Below, one piece after another: positions 34,518 to 43,497 of a stretch of 64,000 bases of DNA. The stretch is from NCBI RefSeq assembly GCF_026153455.1, contig NZ_CP110629.1, positions 1,736,001 to 1,800,000 on the forward strand, written 5' to 3'. The notes under the pieces were generated by a model, which saw nothing but the letters and a program-made list of their open reading frames with translations, searched no databases and was not told the DNA's origin. Position 1 is the stretch's first letter. Every line of letters starts with the position of its first letter. Origin of the DNA: Marinimicrobium sp. C6131. Its GTDB lineage: Bacteria; Pseudomonadota; Gammaproteobacteria; Pseudomonadales; Cellvibrionaceae. The translations under genes and the position numbers were made by a program.

Positions 34518-35300
34518 TTACGCGCGCAGACGCTTGCCGGTTTTGAGCAGGTGCATGCCGACGGCAAACAGCACCATGACGCACACCACCAGGCCACTGA
34601 ACGCCACGCCGATATTGACGTCCGACACGCCCAACATGCCATAGCGGAAGGCGTTGACCATATACAGAATCGGGTTCAGCTGGGCCACGCCCTGCCAGAA
34701 GTCCGAGAGCAGATCAATCGAGAAAAAGACCCCGCCCAGATAGGTCAGCGGCGTCAGCACAAAGGTCGGCACGATGGAGATATCGTCAAAGGTATTGGCG
34801 AACACCGCATTGATGAAACCGGCCAGGGCGAACAGCACCGCCGTGAGCACCACAATGGATACGGTGATGACCCAGCTGTAGATCGGCAGGTCGGTAAAAA
34901 ACAGTGACAGGAGGGTCACCATGACCCCCACCGCCAATCCGCGGGCCACGCCGCCGAGCACATAGCCCAACAGAATGATGTAGTTCGGTGTGGGCGAGAC
35001 CAGCACTTCTTCAATGCTGCGCTGAAATTTCGCACTGAAAAAAGACGAGCTGACGTTCGAGTAAGAGTTGGTCAGCACCGCCATCATGATCAGGCCGGGC
35101 ACCACAAACTGGATGTAGTCAAAACCGCCCATCTCACCGATACGACTGCCAATCAGCTTGCCGAAAATCACAAAGTACAGCGCCATGGTGATGGCCGGCG
35201 GCAGCAGGGTCTGCACCCAGATGCGGGTAAAGCGTTTGATTTCCTTGCGCAGCAAGGTCATAAACGCGATCCATTGTTCTTTAAACTCCACGACGATCAC
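34518..35300 (-). CDS. yadH: ABC-2 type transporter permease, YadH-like
   Basis: A 260-residue permease with six membrane helices. The stretch 'RIWVQTLLPPAITMALYFVI' and 'FGKLIGSRIGEMGGFDYIQF' through 'DDISIVPTFVLTPLTYLGGV' is very like E. coli YadH. The start overlaps the end of the ATPase gene by 20 bases, so the two are coupled. Export substrate is unknown. No periplasmic partner is adjacent. Confidence 0.9.
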   Translation of the reverse strand: MIVVEFKEQWIAFMTLLRKEIKRFTRIWVQTLLPPAITMALYFVIFGKLIGSRIGEMGGFDYIQFVVPGLIMMAVLTNSYSNVSSSFFSAKFQRSIEEVLVSPTPNYIILLGYVLGGVARGLAVGVMVTLLSLFFTDLPIYSWVITVSIVVLTAVLFALAGFINAVFANTFDDISIVPTFVLTPLTYLGGVFFSIDLLSDFWQGVAQLNPILYMVNAFRYGMLGVSDVNIGVAFSGLVVCVMVLFAVGMHLLKTGKRLRA

Positions 35301-36276
35301 CTCCGGTCGCTGGTTCGTTGGCCGTTGTCTCTTCTGGTTCGTCAGTGGCGGGCTCAGCCACCTGACCGTTGCCGGTCATGGCGACGAACAGTTCCTCAAG
35401 TCGGTTGGCTTTGTTGCGCATACTGACGATATCGAGCCCCTGGGCGGTCAGCGCGTCAAACACCCGGTTCAACGACTGGCCTTTTTCCAGATCCACCTCA
35501 AAACTGTGCTCATCCAGCAGCCGGGTTTCAAAGCCTTCGATCTCTGGCGCTTCCCACACCGAGTTGGCGCAATCGAAAATGAACACCTCGCGGTTCAGCT
35601 CTTTGAGCAGGCTACGAATGGTGGTGTTTTTGACGATTCTGCCCTGATCGATAATGGCCACATGGCGGCACAGGCTTTCCGCCTCTTCCAGATAGTGAGT
35701 GGTCAGGATGATGGTGGTACCCTGAGCATTGATCTCCCGCAGGAACTCCCACATGGAACGGCGCAGCTCAATATCCACCCCGGCGGTGGGCTCATCGAGA
35801 ATCAACAGCTTGGGCTCGTGCACCAGTGCGCGGGCAATCATCAACCGGCGCTTCATACCGCCGGAGAGCATACGGGCGGGGGTATTGCGCTTGTCCCACA
35901 GGCCAAGTTTTTTCAGGTATTTTTCGGTCTGTACCATGGCGACCGACCGGGGCAGCCCATAAAAACCGCCCTGTTGCAGCACAATATCCTGAACTTTTTC
36001 AAACTGGCTGAAATTGAATTCCTGGGGCACGATGCCCACTTCTTTTTTGGCTCGGGAGAAGTCGGTATCAATGTTATGGCCAAAAATTTCCACCTCGCCG
36101 CCGCTCTTGCGGACCAGTGAACAGAGAATGCCAATGGTGGTGGACTTGCCGGCCCCGTTGGGGCCCAGCAGCGCAAAAAAGTCGCCGGGCTGAACCTCCA
36201 TGGAAATGCCCTTCAGGGCATGGAAGCCGCTCCCGTAGACTTTGGAGAGATTTCTAATCGAAAGTGCAGCTGTCAT
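35281..36276 (-). CDS. yadG: ABC transporter ATP-binding protein, YadG-like
   Basis: A 331-residue ATPase: Walker A 'GPNGAGKST', signature 'LSGGMKRR', Walker B 'LLILDEPTAGVD' and switch His in 'LTTHYLEEAE'. The C-terminal extension after residue 225 is typical of this ABC-2 group. It pairs with the YadH-like permease. Start taken at ATG 36276 ('MTAALSIRNLSKVYG'); an upstream ATG at 36294 is also possible. The final 20 residues are acidic and Thr-rich. Confidence 0.9.
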   Translation of the reverse strand: MTAALSIRNLSKVYGSGFHALKGISMEVQPGDFFALLGPNGAGKSTTIGILCSLVRKSGGEVEIFGHNIDTDFSRAKKEVGIVPQEFNFSQFEKVQDIVLQQGGFYGLPRSVAMVQTEKYLKKLGLWDKRNTPARMLSGGMKRRLMIARALVHEPKLLILDEPTAGVDIELRRSMWEFLREINAQGTTIILTTHYLEEAESLCRHVAIIDQGRIVKNTTIRSLLKELNREVFIFDCANSVWEAPEIEGFETRLLDEHSFEVDLEKGQSLNRVFDALTAQGLDIVSMRNKANRLEELFVAMTGNGQVAEPATDEPEETTANEPATGGDRRGV

Positions 36277-36339
36277 AATGTCGGATTCACTCATTCATTT
36301 GGGGGCGGCGATGACTCAGCGCCACCCGGGGAGTTTAGC

Positions 36340-36756
36340 GTGTCGACTCAGCTCAACCATTACGCGGAAACACAGCATCGAGACTACCACTTGCGCCTGT
36401 TGCGCGATTTTATCCAGCAGGCTCAGCAGCAGCCCCCGTTTATTGAGGAAGACTGCCCCGAGGATGACCTGGAGTTTCTGGCCCGCCTGGAAGCGCTCCC
36501 CAGAGCCCACCAGGACGAGGACTTCCTGTACCGGGGGCAACAGGTCCTGAGCCGGGTTGTGGCCGCCTACGGCCACTTGGTACCGCTGCTGCACCGCGAC
36601 CTGCTCTGGTACTTCGGTGGCGACTGCCTGCATTACATGCCGGATGAAGAGATCGCCAAATACCAGCTCCTGGACGAACGCCGCCACGAAGCCATTGCCG
36701 AAGGCCGGGAGTTCTCCTATGAACACGAACGGGCCAAGGTGTTTGGCCTGCATTAG
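36340..36756 (+). CDS. Conserved hypothetical protein resembling Pseudomonas PA2817
   Basis: A 138-residue acidic soluble protein starting at GTG 36340 ('STQLNHYAETQHRDYHLRLL'). It contains 'ARLEALPRAHQDEDFLYRGQ' and 'VPLLHRDLLWYFGGDCLHYM', and ends in a Glu/Arg-rich region. Its family resembles a gammaproteobacterial hypothetical I recall near queF and YadGH-type genes in Pseudomonas (PA2817). Function unknown. An in-frame ATG at 36220 would overlap the divergent ATPase gene and is unlikely. Confidence 0.6.
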   Translation: MSTQLNHYAETQHRDYHLRLLRDFIQQAQQQPPFIEEDCPEDDLEFLARLEALPRAHQDEDFLYRGQQVLSRVVAAYGHLVPLLHRDLLWYFGGDCLHYMPDEEIAKYQLLDERRHEAIAEGREFSYEHERAKVFGLH

Positions 36757-36903
36757 TCGGCCACTGCGTCAGCGGGCACGGGAAGCCGCGTAGTTTAGCA
36801 GATTCGGATGTAATCGTCTTTTTAGTGAAGGCGAGTCGCATGGATGCGCCGAGTGCAACGAGACTCGTTTCCCGGGCGGATTCCTGTGCCCAACGGCCAG
36901 ACA

Positions 36904-36930
36904 CAAAAAAAGCCGACCGAAGTCAGCTTT
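36904..36930 (-). terminator. Terminator of the tRNA-Glu/Gly operon
   Basis: On the minus strand AAAGCTGAC-ttcg-GTCGGCTTT followed by a T-run; one G-T pair. It lies 11 bases after the last tRNA-Gly. Confidence 0.8.
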
Positions 36931-36941
36931 CTTTGAAGATT

Positions 36942-37017
<76 letters not shown>

Positions 37018-37031
37018 CACAGAGCGTAAAG

Positions 37032-37107
37032 TGGCGTCCCCTAGGGGAGTCGAACCCCTGTTACCGCCGTGAAAGGGCGGTGTCCTAGGCCACTAGACGA
37101 AGGGGAC
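37032..37107 (-). tRNA. tRNA-Glu(TTC), copy 1
   Basis: Acceptor GTCCCCT/AGGGGAC, anticodon loop CTTTCAC (TTC), T-loop with GGTTCGACTCC, discriminator G and encoded CCA. It differs from copy 2 at two positions, one in the D-arm (GTGG/GAGG) and one in the T-loop (GAC/GAG). Confidence 0.96.
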
Positions 37108-37133
37108 TAAAACTGGTCTGTATCTAAGGAAAC

Positions 37134-37209
<76 letters not shown>

Positions 37210-37211
37210 AA

Positions 37212-37287
37212 TGGCGTCCCCTAGGGGACTCGAACCCCTGTTACCGCCGTGAAAGGGCGGTGTCCTAGGCCTCTAGACGAAGGGGAC
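37212..37287 (-). tRNA. tRNA-Glu(TTC), copy 2
   Basis: First gene of the tRNA operon. Acceptor GTCCCCT/AGGGGAC, anticodon TTC, encoded CCA. Only two bases separate it from tRNA-Gly copy 2. Confidence 0.96.
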
Positions 37288-37341
37288 CCGGACCTCCCTG
37301 AGCGCTTTATGCCGTGGCATTACCCTCAGAAAGTGGAGCGC

Positions 37342-37370
37342 ATTCTAGGGAGCGGACCGGCACCTGTCAA
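37342..37370 (-). promoter_or_regulatory. Strong promoter of the tRNA-Glu/Gly operon
   Basis: On the minus strand consensus TTGACA, a 17-base GC-rich spacer and TAGAAT, about 50 bases before the first tRNA. The region after the -10 box is GC-rich, as in stringently controlled promoters. Confidence 0.8.
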
Positions 37371-37517
37371 CACTTTTTTCGAATTATTCGACCGGGAAAA
37401 CAACCACTTAGCGACGCCCCTCTTTCAGCCCTCCCGATCATTAGTGCTATACTGCGGTTTTTACGCCAAATTCCCCATTCGACCCGATAAACTTCGAATC
37501 AATAACAGCGGCGGCCT

Positions 37518-38300
37518 ATGTCCTCTTTAATGATTGCCAGCATTATTTTCGCCTTGCTCATCGTGCTGGTAGGGTACGCCTTCATATCCCAGACACTCGA
37601 AAAACGCAGAAAGCGGCGCCAACGCCTGCTGACCGCCCTCAAACATCGACAGCGCAACTTCAAATACATGATTTCCGGGTTCCCCGAGGGGCTGCTGGGC
37701 AAGGACCTGACCCTGATCATTTACCGGGCTCTGCTCGATGCCTGTGAACAGCTCAGCCGGCTGGAGCCGCGGGAGCCTGGACACATGGAGGACTTCACTT
37801 TCTACTCCGGCGAGCTCGAAGCGCTTAAACATCGCACCCCTGCCGAGCGCGCGCGCCCTGCCTCCGCGGAGCAAGCCGTCGAAATCAAGCGGCTCCTGCA
37901 GGAGCTGTACCGATTTATCGCGCATCAGACCGAGCGCGGCAATATCGGTCAGGCGCAAGGTCAGACCTACAAGGACCAGATCAAACGCCTGGCCCTGCTG
38001 GTTTCCGTGGATGCCCACGCGGTCTCCGCCCGACAGGCCCAGGCCGCCGGCAAACCCAGGCTCGCCATCCACTACTACAACCTGGCCCGCAAGATGCTGA
38101 CGCAGGAGAAAGGCGGACAGGGTTTCCAGAAGCAACTGGCCCAGATTAACGGCATCATCAAAAAGCTGGAGAGTCAGCTTGAACAACTGTCCGCTGACGG
38201 CGCCTCCCCCACCAAAGAGGGCTCTGCGCCGGAAGAAAAGAAAGAGTGGGAAGAGTTCGAGCAGGAAACCGACTGGAAAAAGAAGCAGCTCTACGATTAA
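37518..38300 (+). CDS. Membrane-anchored hypothetical protein with coiled coil
   Basis: A 260-residue protein with one N-terminal membrane helix (about 4-24) and a basic stretch 'EKRRKRRQRLLTALKHRQR', so most of it should lie in the cytoplasm. The body is helical ('RPASAEQAVEIKRLLQELYR', 'AIHYYNLARKMLTQEK' is TPR-like) and the end is charged, 'EEKKEWEEFEQETDWKKK'. I do not recognise the family, though similar proteins occur in related marine bacteria. Convergent with msrB. Confidence 0.65.
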   Translation: MSSLMIASIIFALLIVLVGYAFISQTLEKRRKRRQRLLTALKHRQRNFKYMISGFPEGLLGKDLTLIIYRALLDACEQLSRLEPREPGHMEDFTFYSGELEALKHRTPAERARPASAEQAVEIKRLLQELYRFIAHQTERGNIGQAQGQTYKDQIKRLALLVSVDAHAVSARQAQAAGKPRLAIHYYNLARKMLTQEKGGQGFQKQLAQINGIIKKLESQLEQLSADGASPTKEGSAPEEKKEWEEFEQETDWKKKQLYD

Positions 38301-38331
38301 TCCGGTCAATCGGCAACAGCGATCCGGTCCC

Positions 38332-38727
38332 CTACTCCTCGTCCAGCTTTATGGATGCGGAGTTGATGCAGTAACGCAATCCCGTTGGTGCGGGACCATC
38401 GGGAAAAACGTGTCCCAAGTGGCACCCACAGCGGCGGCACATCACCTCGGTTCGTCTCATACCGTGACTGCCGTCAAAGGCTTCCTCAATGGCCGTCTCG
38501 GATTTTGGCGCGTAAAAGCTCGGCCAACCACAGCCTGCATCGAATTTGGTATCGGCATCGAACAGGGGTTCGCCGCAGCCACGACACCGATAGGTTCCGT
38601 CTGAGAACACATCCCAATACTCACCGGTGAACGGTGGCTCGGTGCCCTTCTCCCGGCAGATCCGGTATTGCTCCGGCGACAATTGCTGACGCCATTCGGC
38701 GTCGCTGCGATTTTTCGGGTCACTCAT
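38332..38727 (-). CDS. msrB: Peptide methionine (R)-S-oxide reductase MsrB
   Basis: MsrB repairs the R form of methionine sulfoxide in proteins using thioredoxin. The 131-residue protein has the zinc-binding Cys pairs Cys48/Cys51 ('CRGC') and Cys97/Cys100 ('CRRC') and the catalytic Cys120 in 'RYCINSAS'. The active-site stretches 'GCGWPSF' and 'GHVFPDG' are intact. No fused MsrA domain. Confidence 0.95.
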   Translation of the reverse strand: MSDPKNRSDAEWRQQLSPEQYRICREKGTEPPFTGEYWDVFSDGTYRCRGCGEPLFDADTKFDAGCGWPSFYAPKSETAIEEAFDGSHGMRRTEVMCRRCGCHLGHVFPDGPAPTGLRYCINSASIKLDEE

Positions 38728-38840
38728 AGATGCTGCTCCTTGACAGGGGCTGGGAAGAGACGGGATGATTCAGGCATGATTCGGCTTTCAGTGCCGTACA
38801 TCTGATTTTTAACCCGCCATTATTGGACATGATACTGTAG

Positions 38841-40055
38841 ATGCGCACCGTCAATAAATCCACCAAGCTCGAAGGGGTCTGCTACGACATTCGCGGCCCG
38901 GTTCTTGAGCACGCCAACCGCCTGGAAGAAGAAGGCCACCGAATTCTCAAGCTGAACATCGGCAATCCGGCGCCCTTTGGCTTTGCCGCCCCCGATGAAA
39001 TCATCCAGGACGTCATCTACAACCTGCCCAACGCGGAAGGCTACACAGAATCCCGCGGGCTGTTCGCGGCGCGCAAGGCGATCATGCAGGAAAGCCAGCG
39101 CCTGGATATCCCCAATATTGAAATCGACGATATTTTCCTGGGCAATGGCGTCAGCGAAATGATCGTCATGGCCATGCAGGCGCTGCTGAATAACGGCGAC
39201 GAGGTGCTGGTGCCCGCCCCCGACTACCCGCTGTGGACGGCGGCGATCAACCTCGCGGGTGGCAAAGCGGTGCACTATCTGTGCGATGAGCAATCCGACT
39301 GGTTTCCGGACGTGGCCGATATCGCCAGCAAGATCACCGACCGCACCCGCGGCATTGTGGTGATCAACCCGAACAACCCCACCGGGGCGGTGTACAGCCA
39401 GGATGTGCTGGAGCAGATTGTTCAGCTCGCGCGGGAAAAGAACCTGATCATTTACGCCGACGAAATCTACAGCAAGATTCTGTACGACGATGCCGAATTC
39501 ATTCCCCTGGCTCGCCTGGCCCAGGACGTACTGTGCGTCAGCTTTAACGGCCTGTCCAAATGCTACCGTCTGGCGGGCTTCCGCTCCGGCTGGATGACCG
39601 TCAGCGGCGCCAAGCACAAGGCCAAGGGCTATATTGAAGGCCTGGAAATGCTTGCCTCCATGCGACTGTGTGCCAATGTGCCGGCCATGTACGCGGTACA
39701 GACCGCGCTCGGTGGCTACCAGAGCATCAACGAGCTGATCGTCCCCGGCGGCCGCCTGCGGGATCAGCGGGATGCGGCATTGAAGGCCATTGATGAAATT
39801 CCCGGCATGAGCTGCGTCAAACCCAAGGGCGCACTCTACCTGTTCCCGAAACTGGACCTGAACCGCTATAAAATCAAGGACGACCAACAGATGGTGCTGG
39901 ACTTCCTGATTCAGGAGAAAGTACTGCTGGTACAGGGAACCGCTTTCAACTGGCCCGACCGGGATCACCTGCGGATTGTATTCCTGCCCCGGGAAGACGA
40001 CCTGACCAAGGCCATTCAGCGCCTGGGCCGGTTCCTGGAGCATTACTCGCAATAA
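38841..40055 (+). CDS. alaA: Alanine aminotransferase AlaA
   Basis: AlaA forms alanine from pyruvate and glutamate. The 404-residue fold type I PLP enzyme has Lys240 ('NGLSKCYRLAGFRSGW'), 'VVINPNNPTGAVY', and 'YADEIYSKI', and the AlaA-like opening 'YDIRGPVLEHANRLEEEGH'. Length matches E. coli AlaA (405). It is divergent from msrB. With avtA this gives two alanine-forming transaminases in the window. Confidence 0.93.
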   Translation: MRTVNKSTKLEGVCYDIRGPVLEHANRLEEEGHRILKLNIGNPAPFGFAAPDEIIQDVIYNLPNAEGYTESRGLFAARKAIMQESQRLDIPNIEIDDIFLGNGVSEMIVMAMQALLNNGDEVLVPAPDYPLWTAAINLAGGKAVHYLCDEQSDWFPDVADIASKITDRTRGIVVINPNNPTGAVYSQDVLEQIVQLAREKNLIIYADEIYSKILYDDAEFIPLARLAQDVLCVSFNGLSKCYRLAGFRSGWMTVSGAKHKAKGYIEGLEMLASMRLCANVPAMYAVQTALGGYQSINELIVPGGRLRDQRDAALKAIDEIPGMSCVKPKGALYLFPKLDLNRYKIKDDQQMVLDFLIQEKVLLVQGTAFNWPDRDHLRIVFLPREDDLTKAIQRLGRFLEHYSQ

Positions 40056-40079
40056 GGTACGGGACAGGTATCAGGCGTC

Positions 40080-40571
40080 ATGGCGGATATTCATATCGCA
40101 GACTTCTACAAAGATGCGGCGCGGATTCTGGTGCAGCTGTACAACCAGTTTCCGCGCCCGACCATGCTGTTTGTGGAAGATATTGCCGGGCCGGACACGC
40201 CGGATGAGTTCGGCCTGCACAGCCCCCGCCACCAGAGCTGTCTTTCCACGATGCTCTGGCTCGCACAGACCGGTTACCTGCGGTATGAGACTCTGGTCCG
40301 GCAGGAAGCCATTGATCAGGCGGTGTTGACCCAGCGGGGCTTCACCCTCCTGGCGAGCCCCCTGCCGGTACACGATGTGGTCGGCTTCGAGGCCCTGCCC
40401 CACGACTCGGACGCCCCCGATTCAGATGCCAACCCCAGCGATGATGTACAGGCCGCAGCTCGCGCCGACAATGGGGTACAGTTGTTACGGGATGTGCTCA
40501 AGCACGGCTCGTCGACCGCGATTGAGCAGGTGATGTTGGAGTTGTTTCGGCAGGCCCGGCATCATCCTTAA
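40080..40571 (+). CDS. Conserved hypothetical protein, 163 aa
   Basis: A soluble acidic protein starting 25 bases after alaA and probably cotranscribed with it. The N-terminal half 'IHIADFYKDAARILVQLYNQ' through 'CLSTMLWLAQTGYLRYETLV' looks like a winged-helix or small helical domain; the linker 'DSDAPDSDANPSDD' is disordered; a helical end 'GVQLLRDVLKHGSSTAIEQV' follows. I do not recognise a characterised family. A palindromic repeat follows immediately. Confidence 0.6.
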   Translation: MADIHIADFYKDAARILVQLYNQFPRPTMLFVEDIAGPDTPDEFGLHSPRHQSCLSTMLWLAQTGYLRYETLVRQEAIDQAVLTQRGFTLLASPLPVHDVVGFEALPHDSDAPDSDANPSDDVQAAARADNGVQLLRDVLKHGSSTAIEQVMLELFRQARHHP

Positions 40572-40578
40572 AACGTTT

Positions 40579-40683
40579 TACGGCGGATGCGGCACGGTCG
40601 GTTACGGCGGGGTTACGGCGGATGCGCGCTTCGCGCTTATGCCGCCCTACGCAACCTGTGGAGCCAGGCGCATCCGCCGTAAT
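40579..40683. repeat. Extragenic palindrome, GGCGGATGCGC family, second copy
   Basis: Inverted arms TTACGGCGGATGCGC (40614-40628) and GCGCATCCGCCGTAA (40669-40683) enclose CCGCCCTACG; an extra partial left arm begins at 40579. Similar to 30811-30928. It lies between convergent genes. Confidence 0.75.
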
Positions 40684-40708
40684 CCAAGATCGGTACCACA
40701 GGGGTGCC

Positions 40709-41830
40709 CTACTTGAAACCTAGCTCGTTCAACCGCGCTCGCGCCTCACCCGATGCTCCCGACACCCGATAATTATTGAACTCCCGCCGCTTCGGATACT
40801 GCTTGCGCAGCTGATCAAACCCCTTGGCGAAATCCACCTCGCCCCGCTCCGCCCGGTCAGCCAACGCCCGCAGGCGTTGGTCATCCTCGGCAATGGCGTA
40901 CACTTGGGGAATCAGCGTTTTCAGCGCCGACCAGACATCACCGTCCGCCAGCGTCCGCTCCGGGTCCGCCACCGCCGGGCGCAAGGCATCCAACACTTTA
41001 TCCGGCGCGCGACCCAGGTGCCGACACAGGGCCTCGTAAATCATGAAAGTGCCCTGCATCTTGCCATCGTAGCTGTACCCGGCAATATGGGGGCTGCCCA
41101 GCTCGACCCGCGCCAACAGGGGCCGGGAAATATCCGGCTCCGGCTCCCAGACATCCAGCACCACCCGCAGATCCGCTCCGGCTTCCAGGTGAGCCAACAG
41201 GGCCTGGTTATCGATGACGGCCCCGCGCCCGGCATTGAGCAAGACCGCGCCCGGGCGCAGCCGTTGAAGTTCTCTGGTACCGATGAGGTGATAACTCGGG
41301 TGTGGGCCGGACCGGGTCAAGGGGGTGTGCATGCACACCACATCGCTGTCCAGTACGGCTTCCAGCGAAGTCAGGTCGGGTACCTGCTCGATGGAAAGAA
41401 ACGGGTCGTACACACGACATTCCACCCCCTGGGCTTTCAGTCGCTGATACAGCCGTCCACCCACGTTACCGCACCCGATGATGCCAACCCGCTTTCCAAG
41501 CCAGTCGAGATCGAGATGGGCCAGCGCCGCGTAGACATATTCGACCACGGAGTTGGCGTTGCACCCCGGGGCGCTGGACCAGGCGATGCCCTGCCGTTCC
41601 AGATAGTCGATATCGAGGTGGTCGACGCCGATGGTGCAAGTGCCCACAAACCGCACGGGGGTGTTGTGGAGCAGGGTTTCGTTGACCTGGGTGACGGAAC
41701 GCACGAGCAGCGCGTCGGCACCTTGCAGGTCGGCGTTGGTCATATCCCGCCCGGGCAGGCGAACAACCTCCCCCATTTCCCCAAAGCATTCATTGACCAG
41801 AGGGATGTTTTCATCCGCTACGATTCGCAT
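40709..41830 (-). CDS. pdxB: Erythronate-4-phosphate dehydrogenase PdxB
   Basis: PdxB oxidises 4-phosphoerythronate in the DXP-dependent pathway to pyridoxal phosphate. The 373-residue protein has the D-2-hydroxyacid dehydrogenase fold: 'GTCTIGVDHLDIDYLERQGI', NAD loop 'VGIIGCGNVGGRLYQRL', catalytic Arg/Glu/His segments 'VLLNAGRGAVID' and 'LGSPHIAGYS', plus the C-terminal PdxB dimerisation domain. Its ATG directly follows the TGA of xni with no gap, so it is third in the epmC-xni-pdxB operon. Confidence 0.94.
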   Translation of the reverse strand: MRIVADENIPLVNECFGEMGEVVRLPGRDMTNADLQGADALLVRSVTQVNETLLHNTPVRFVGTCTIGVDHLDIDYLERQGIAWSSAPGCNANSVVEYVYAALAHLDLDWLGKRVGIIGCGNVGGRLYQRLKAQGVECRVYDPFLSIEQVPDLTSLEAVLDSDVVCMHTPLTRSGPHPSYHLIGTRELQRLRPGAVLLNAGRGAVIDNQALLAHLEAGADLRVVLDVWEPEPDISRPLLARVELGSPHIAGYSYDGKMQGTFMIYEALCRHLGRAPDKVLDALRPAVADPERTLADGDVWSALKTLIPQVYAIAEDDQRLRALADRAERGEVDFAKGFDQLRKQYPKRREFNNYRVSGASGEARARLNELGFK

Positions 41831-42733
41831 TCAATAATCCTCTAATACTCGTCGGGCCCGGCTCAGAAAACCGTCTCCAAAGCCCATTTCGTCGGCGAAC
41901 TCCTCCATTGCCCACCAATCGACCGGCCCGAAGGTCAGATCTGACAGAGTAACGTCCAACGGCAGATTGTCCACGATTTTGGCCAACTGCCGGGAAATCG
42001 CCACCTGCTCCCAGTGCACCTCCAACTTCGCCGCCAGGGACTTCGCCCCCCGGATGGGCAAGGTTGCGACAGCCTCCCGGTTCGCCCAAAGCTCATCCAG
42101 AGTACCAAAATGCGCCAGCAGCGCACTCGCCGTCTTGGGCCCTACTCCCGGAACGCCCGGGATATCGTCGATGCTGTCTCCCACCAACGCCAGATAATCC
42201 ACCAACTGGTCGGGTCGGACGCCGAGCTTGGCTTCAATATCCGGGGCATAGGCCCGCTGGTCCGCGGCGTGGTCCCACAGGTAGTCCTGGGGGCGACACA
42301 GGAGTTGGCCGAGGTCCTTGTCCCGGGTCAGGATCGCCAGCGGCCGGGGGCTGCGGCGCATGGTACGGGCCAGTGAGCCGATCAGATCGTCCGCCTCGTG
42401 GGTCCGGCTGGCAAAGCTGGCGATACCCAGAATTTCACCAAAACGGCGACAGGCGGCCAACTGGAACGCCAGGGCCTCATCCGGATGGGCCCGGCTGGCT
42501 TTGTAGTCCGGGTACAGGTCGTTGCGGAAACACTGGCCCAGGCTCTCGTCGTAACAGGCCGCCAGGTGGGTCGGCCGGGTCTGCTCAATCAGTCGCATCA
42601 GAAAGGTGCTGTAGCCGTACACGGCGCCGGTACCATAGCCGTGCTCCCGACTCGACCAGTGGTCGGGCAGGGAAAAATAGTATCGGAAAATGTAGATTGA
42701 TGCGTCAATCAGACAGATCGGGGACGGCGTCAT
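41831..42733 (-). CDS. xni: Flap endonuclease Xni (ExoIX)
   Basis: A 300-residue 5'-3' exonuclease-domain protein of the FEN family (Pol I N-terminal domain type). Metal-binding residues are in 'ICLIDASIYIFR', 'THEADDLIGSLA' and 'TRDKDLGQLL', with the helix-hairpin-helix region 'GDSIDDIPGVPGVGPKTASA'. Start at ATG 42733 overlaps the epmC stop (ATGA). The protein is longer than the E. coli Xni (about 250), and keeps more of the acidic metal-binding residues, so it may be more active. Confidence 0.9.
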   Translation of the reverse strand: MTPSPICLIDASIYIFRYYFSLPDHWSSREHGYGTGAVYGYSTFLMRLIEQTRPTHLAACYDESLGQCFRNDLYPDYKASRAHPDEALAFQLAACRRFGEILGIASFASRTHEADDLIGSLARTMRRSPRPLAILTRDKDLGQLLCRPQDYLWDHAADQRAYAPDIEAKLGVRPDQLVDYLALVGDSIDDIPGVPGVGPKTASALLAHFGTLDELWANREAVATLPIRGAKSLAAKLEVHWEQVAISRQLAKIVDNLPLDVTLSDLTFGPVDWWAMEEFADEMGFGDGFLSRARRVLEDY

Positions 42734-43293
42734 GCCAGTTCCCTCCAATCGAAACGCGCTTCAACCAACAGCGCCTCTACGTTGTTGGCGGTGCCATAGA
42801 AACCCACCAGCGCGGCCAGGAAGGCATGGACCCGATCCGTGACCCCCTCCCGGCAGAAACGAAGTGCCTGCTGATGGATCGCCCGCTTGAACTCCTCACT
42901 GGGGCCGAACCCCGCGTCCAGATTGTCGGCGCTGGGGCGAAAACGCCAATCAGCCGCCCGGGAGAACAACCACTCCAGCGCCTGGGGGCGCACCTCCACC
43001 CGCTCGAACTCGGCCTGCTGCGCCGCCGTGCGGCCATCCGGCGCGTACCAGTAACCGTAATCCTCCTGCAGGCGCCGTTCGCGGCCGGCGACACACCAGT
43101 GGGCTACCTCGTGCAGCGCACTGGCGAAGTAGTTACGGGTAAACCAGATGCGGTGGGGGCGGCCGGGGGCGTACAGGGGCTCCTCGGCACCTCCACAGAG
43201 GCGAGTGGCATGGCTCTCGCGGAAGGTCTGGTCAAACAACTGGATCAAATCTCGGCAATCGTGACGGCTAGTGTCACCAACATCGGTCAACAT
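42730..43293 (-). CDS. epmC: Elongation factor P hydroxylase EpmC
   Basis: EpmC hydroxylates the modified lysine on elongation factor P, the last step after EpmA and EpmB. The 188-residue product has 'RIWFTRNYFASALHEVAHWC' with 'HEVAHW', and 'EDYGYWYAPDGR' and 'EVRPQALEWLFSRAA', as in YfcM/EpmC proteins. Start at ATG 43293. It is first in an overlapping operon with xni and pdxB. epmA and epmB are not in the window. Confidence 0.92.
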   Translation of the reverse strand: MLTDVGDTSRHDCRDLIQLFDQTFRESHATRLCGGAEEPLYAPGRPHRIWFTRNYFASALHEVAHWCVAGRERRLQEDYGYWYAPDGRTAAQQAEFERVEVRPQALEWLFSRAADWRFRPSADNLDAGFGPSEEFKRAIHQQALRFCREGVTDRVHAFLAALVGFYGTANNVEALLVEARFDWRELA

Positions 43294-43358
43294 GCAACTC
43301 CTCAAACACACTCGGGCAGGCTGGCTCTGGTGTGCGGAAAGATTTTTACTACTAGGTG

Positions 43359-43497
43359 TTGTGCTTTCGGGTTATAACCTATACTTTAGTGACAGATGGT
43401 TCTGAAAAGGCTCGAGCTGTGCTCGGGAACCTCTCTGACACCATCGGTGTCTCCTGGGCTAGCGTCGTTAGCCCCAGCCTCAGCCGGGAGGTGTATT
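43359..43497 (+). promoter_or_regulatory. Promoter and structured leader of the gene at 43498
   Basis: TTGTGC (43359) and TATACT (43380-43385) may be -35 and -10 boxes, with a short 15-base spacer; a TATAAC at 43373 is an alternative. The leader then has two hairpins, GACACC-atc-GGTGTC (43437-43451) and GGGCTA-gcgtcgt-TAGCCC (43456-43474), and a strong Shine-Dalgarno sequence GGGAGGTG at 43486-43493, five bases before the ATG. Confidence 0.5.

Noticed and set aside
36859..36874. A 16-base near-match to the tRNA-Gly 3' end in the opposite orientation, possible attachment-site remnant
   Set aside because: Too short, one mismatch, and no integrase or element boundary nearby.
37249..37530. A 93-codon frame overlapping tRNA-Glu and the tRNA promoter
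   Set aside because: It runs through a tRNA gene and promoter, and shows no protein features.
38820..40052. A 410-codon open frame on the minus strand opposite alaA
   Set aside because: Shadow of alaA, which has all PLP-enzyme motifs.
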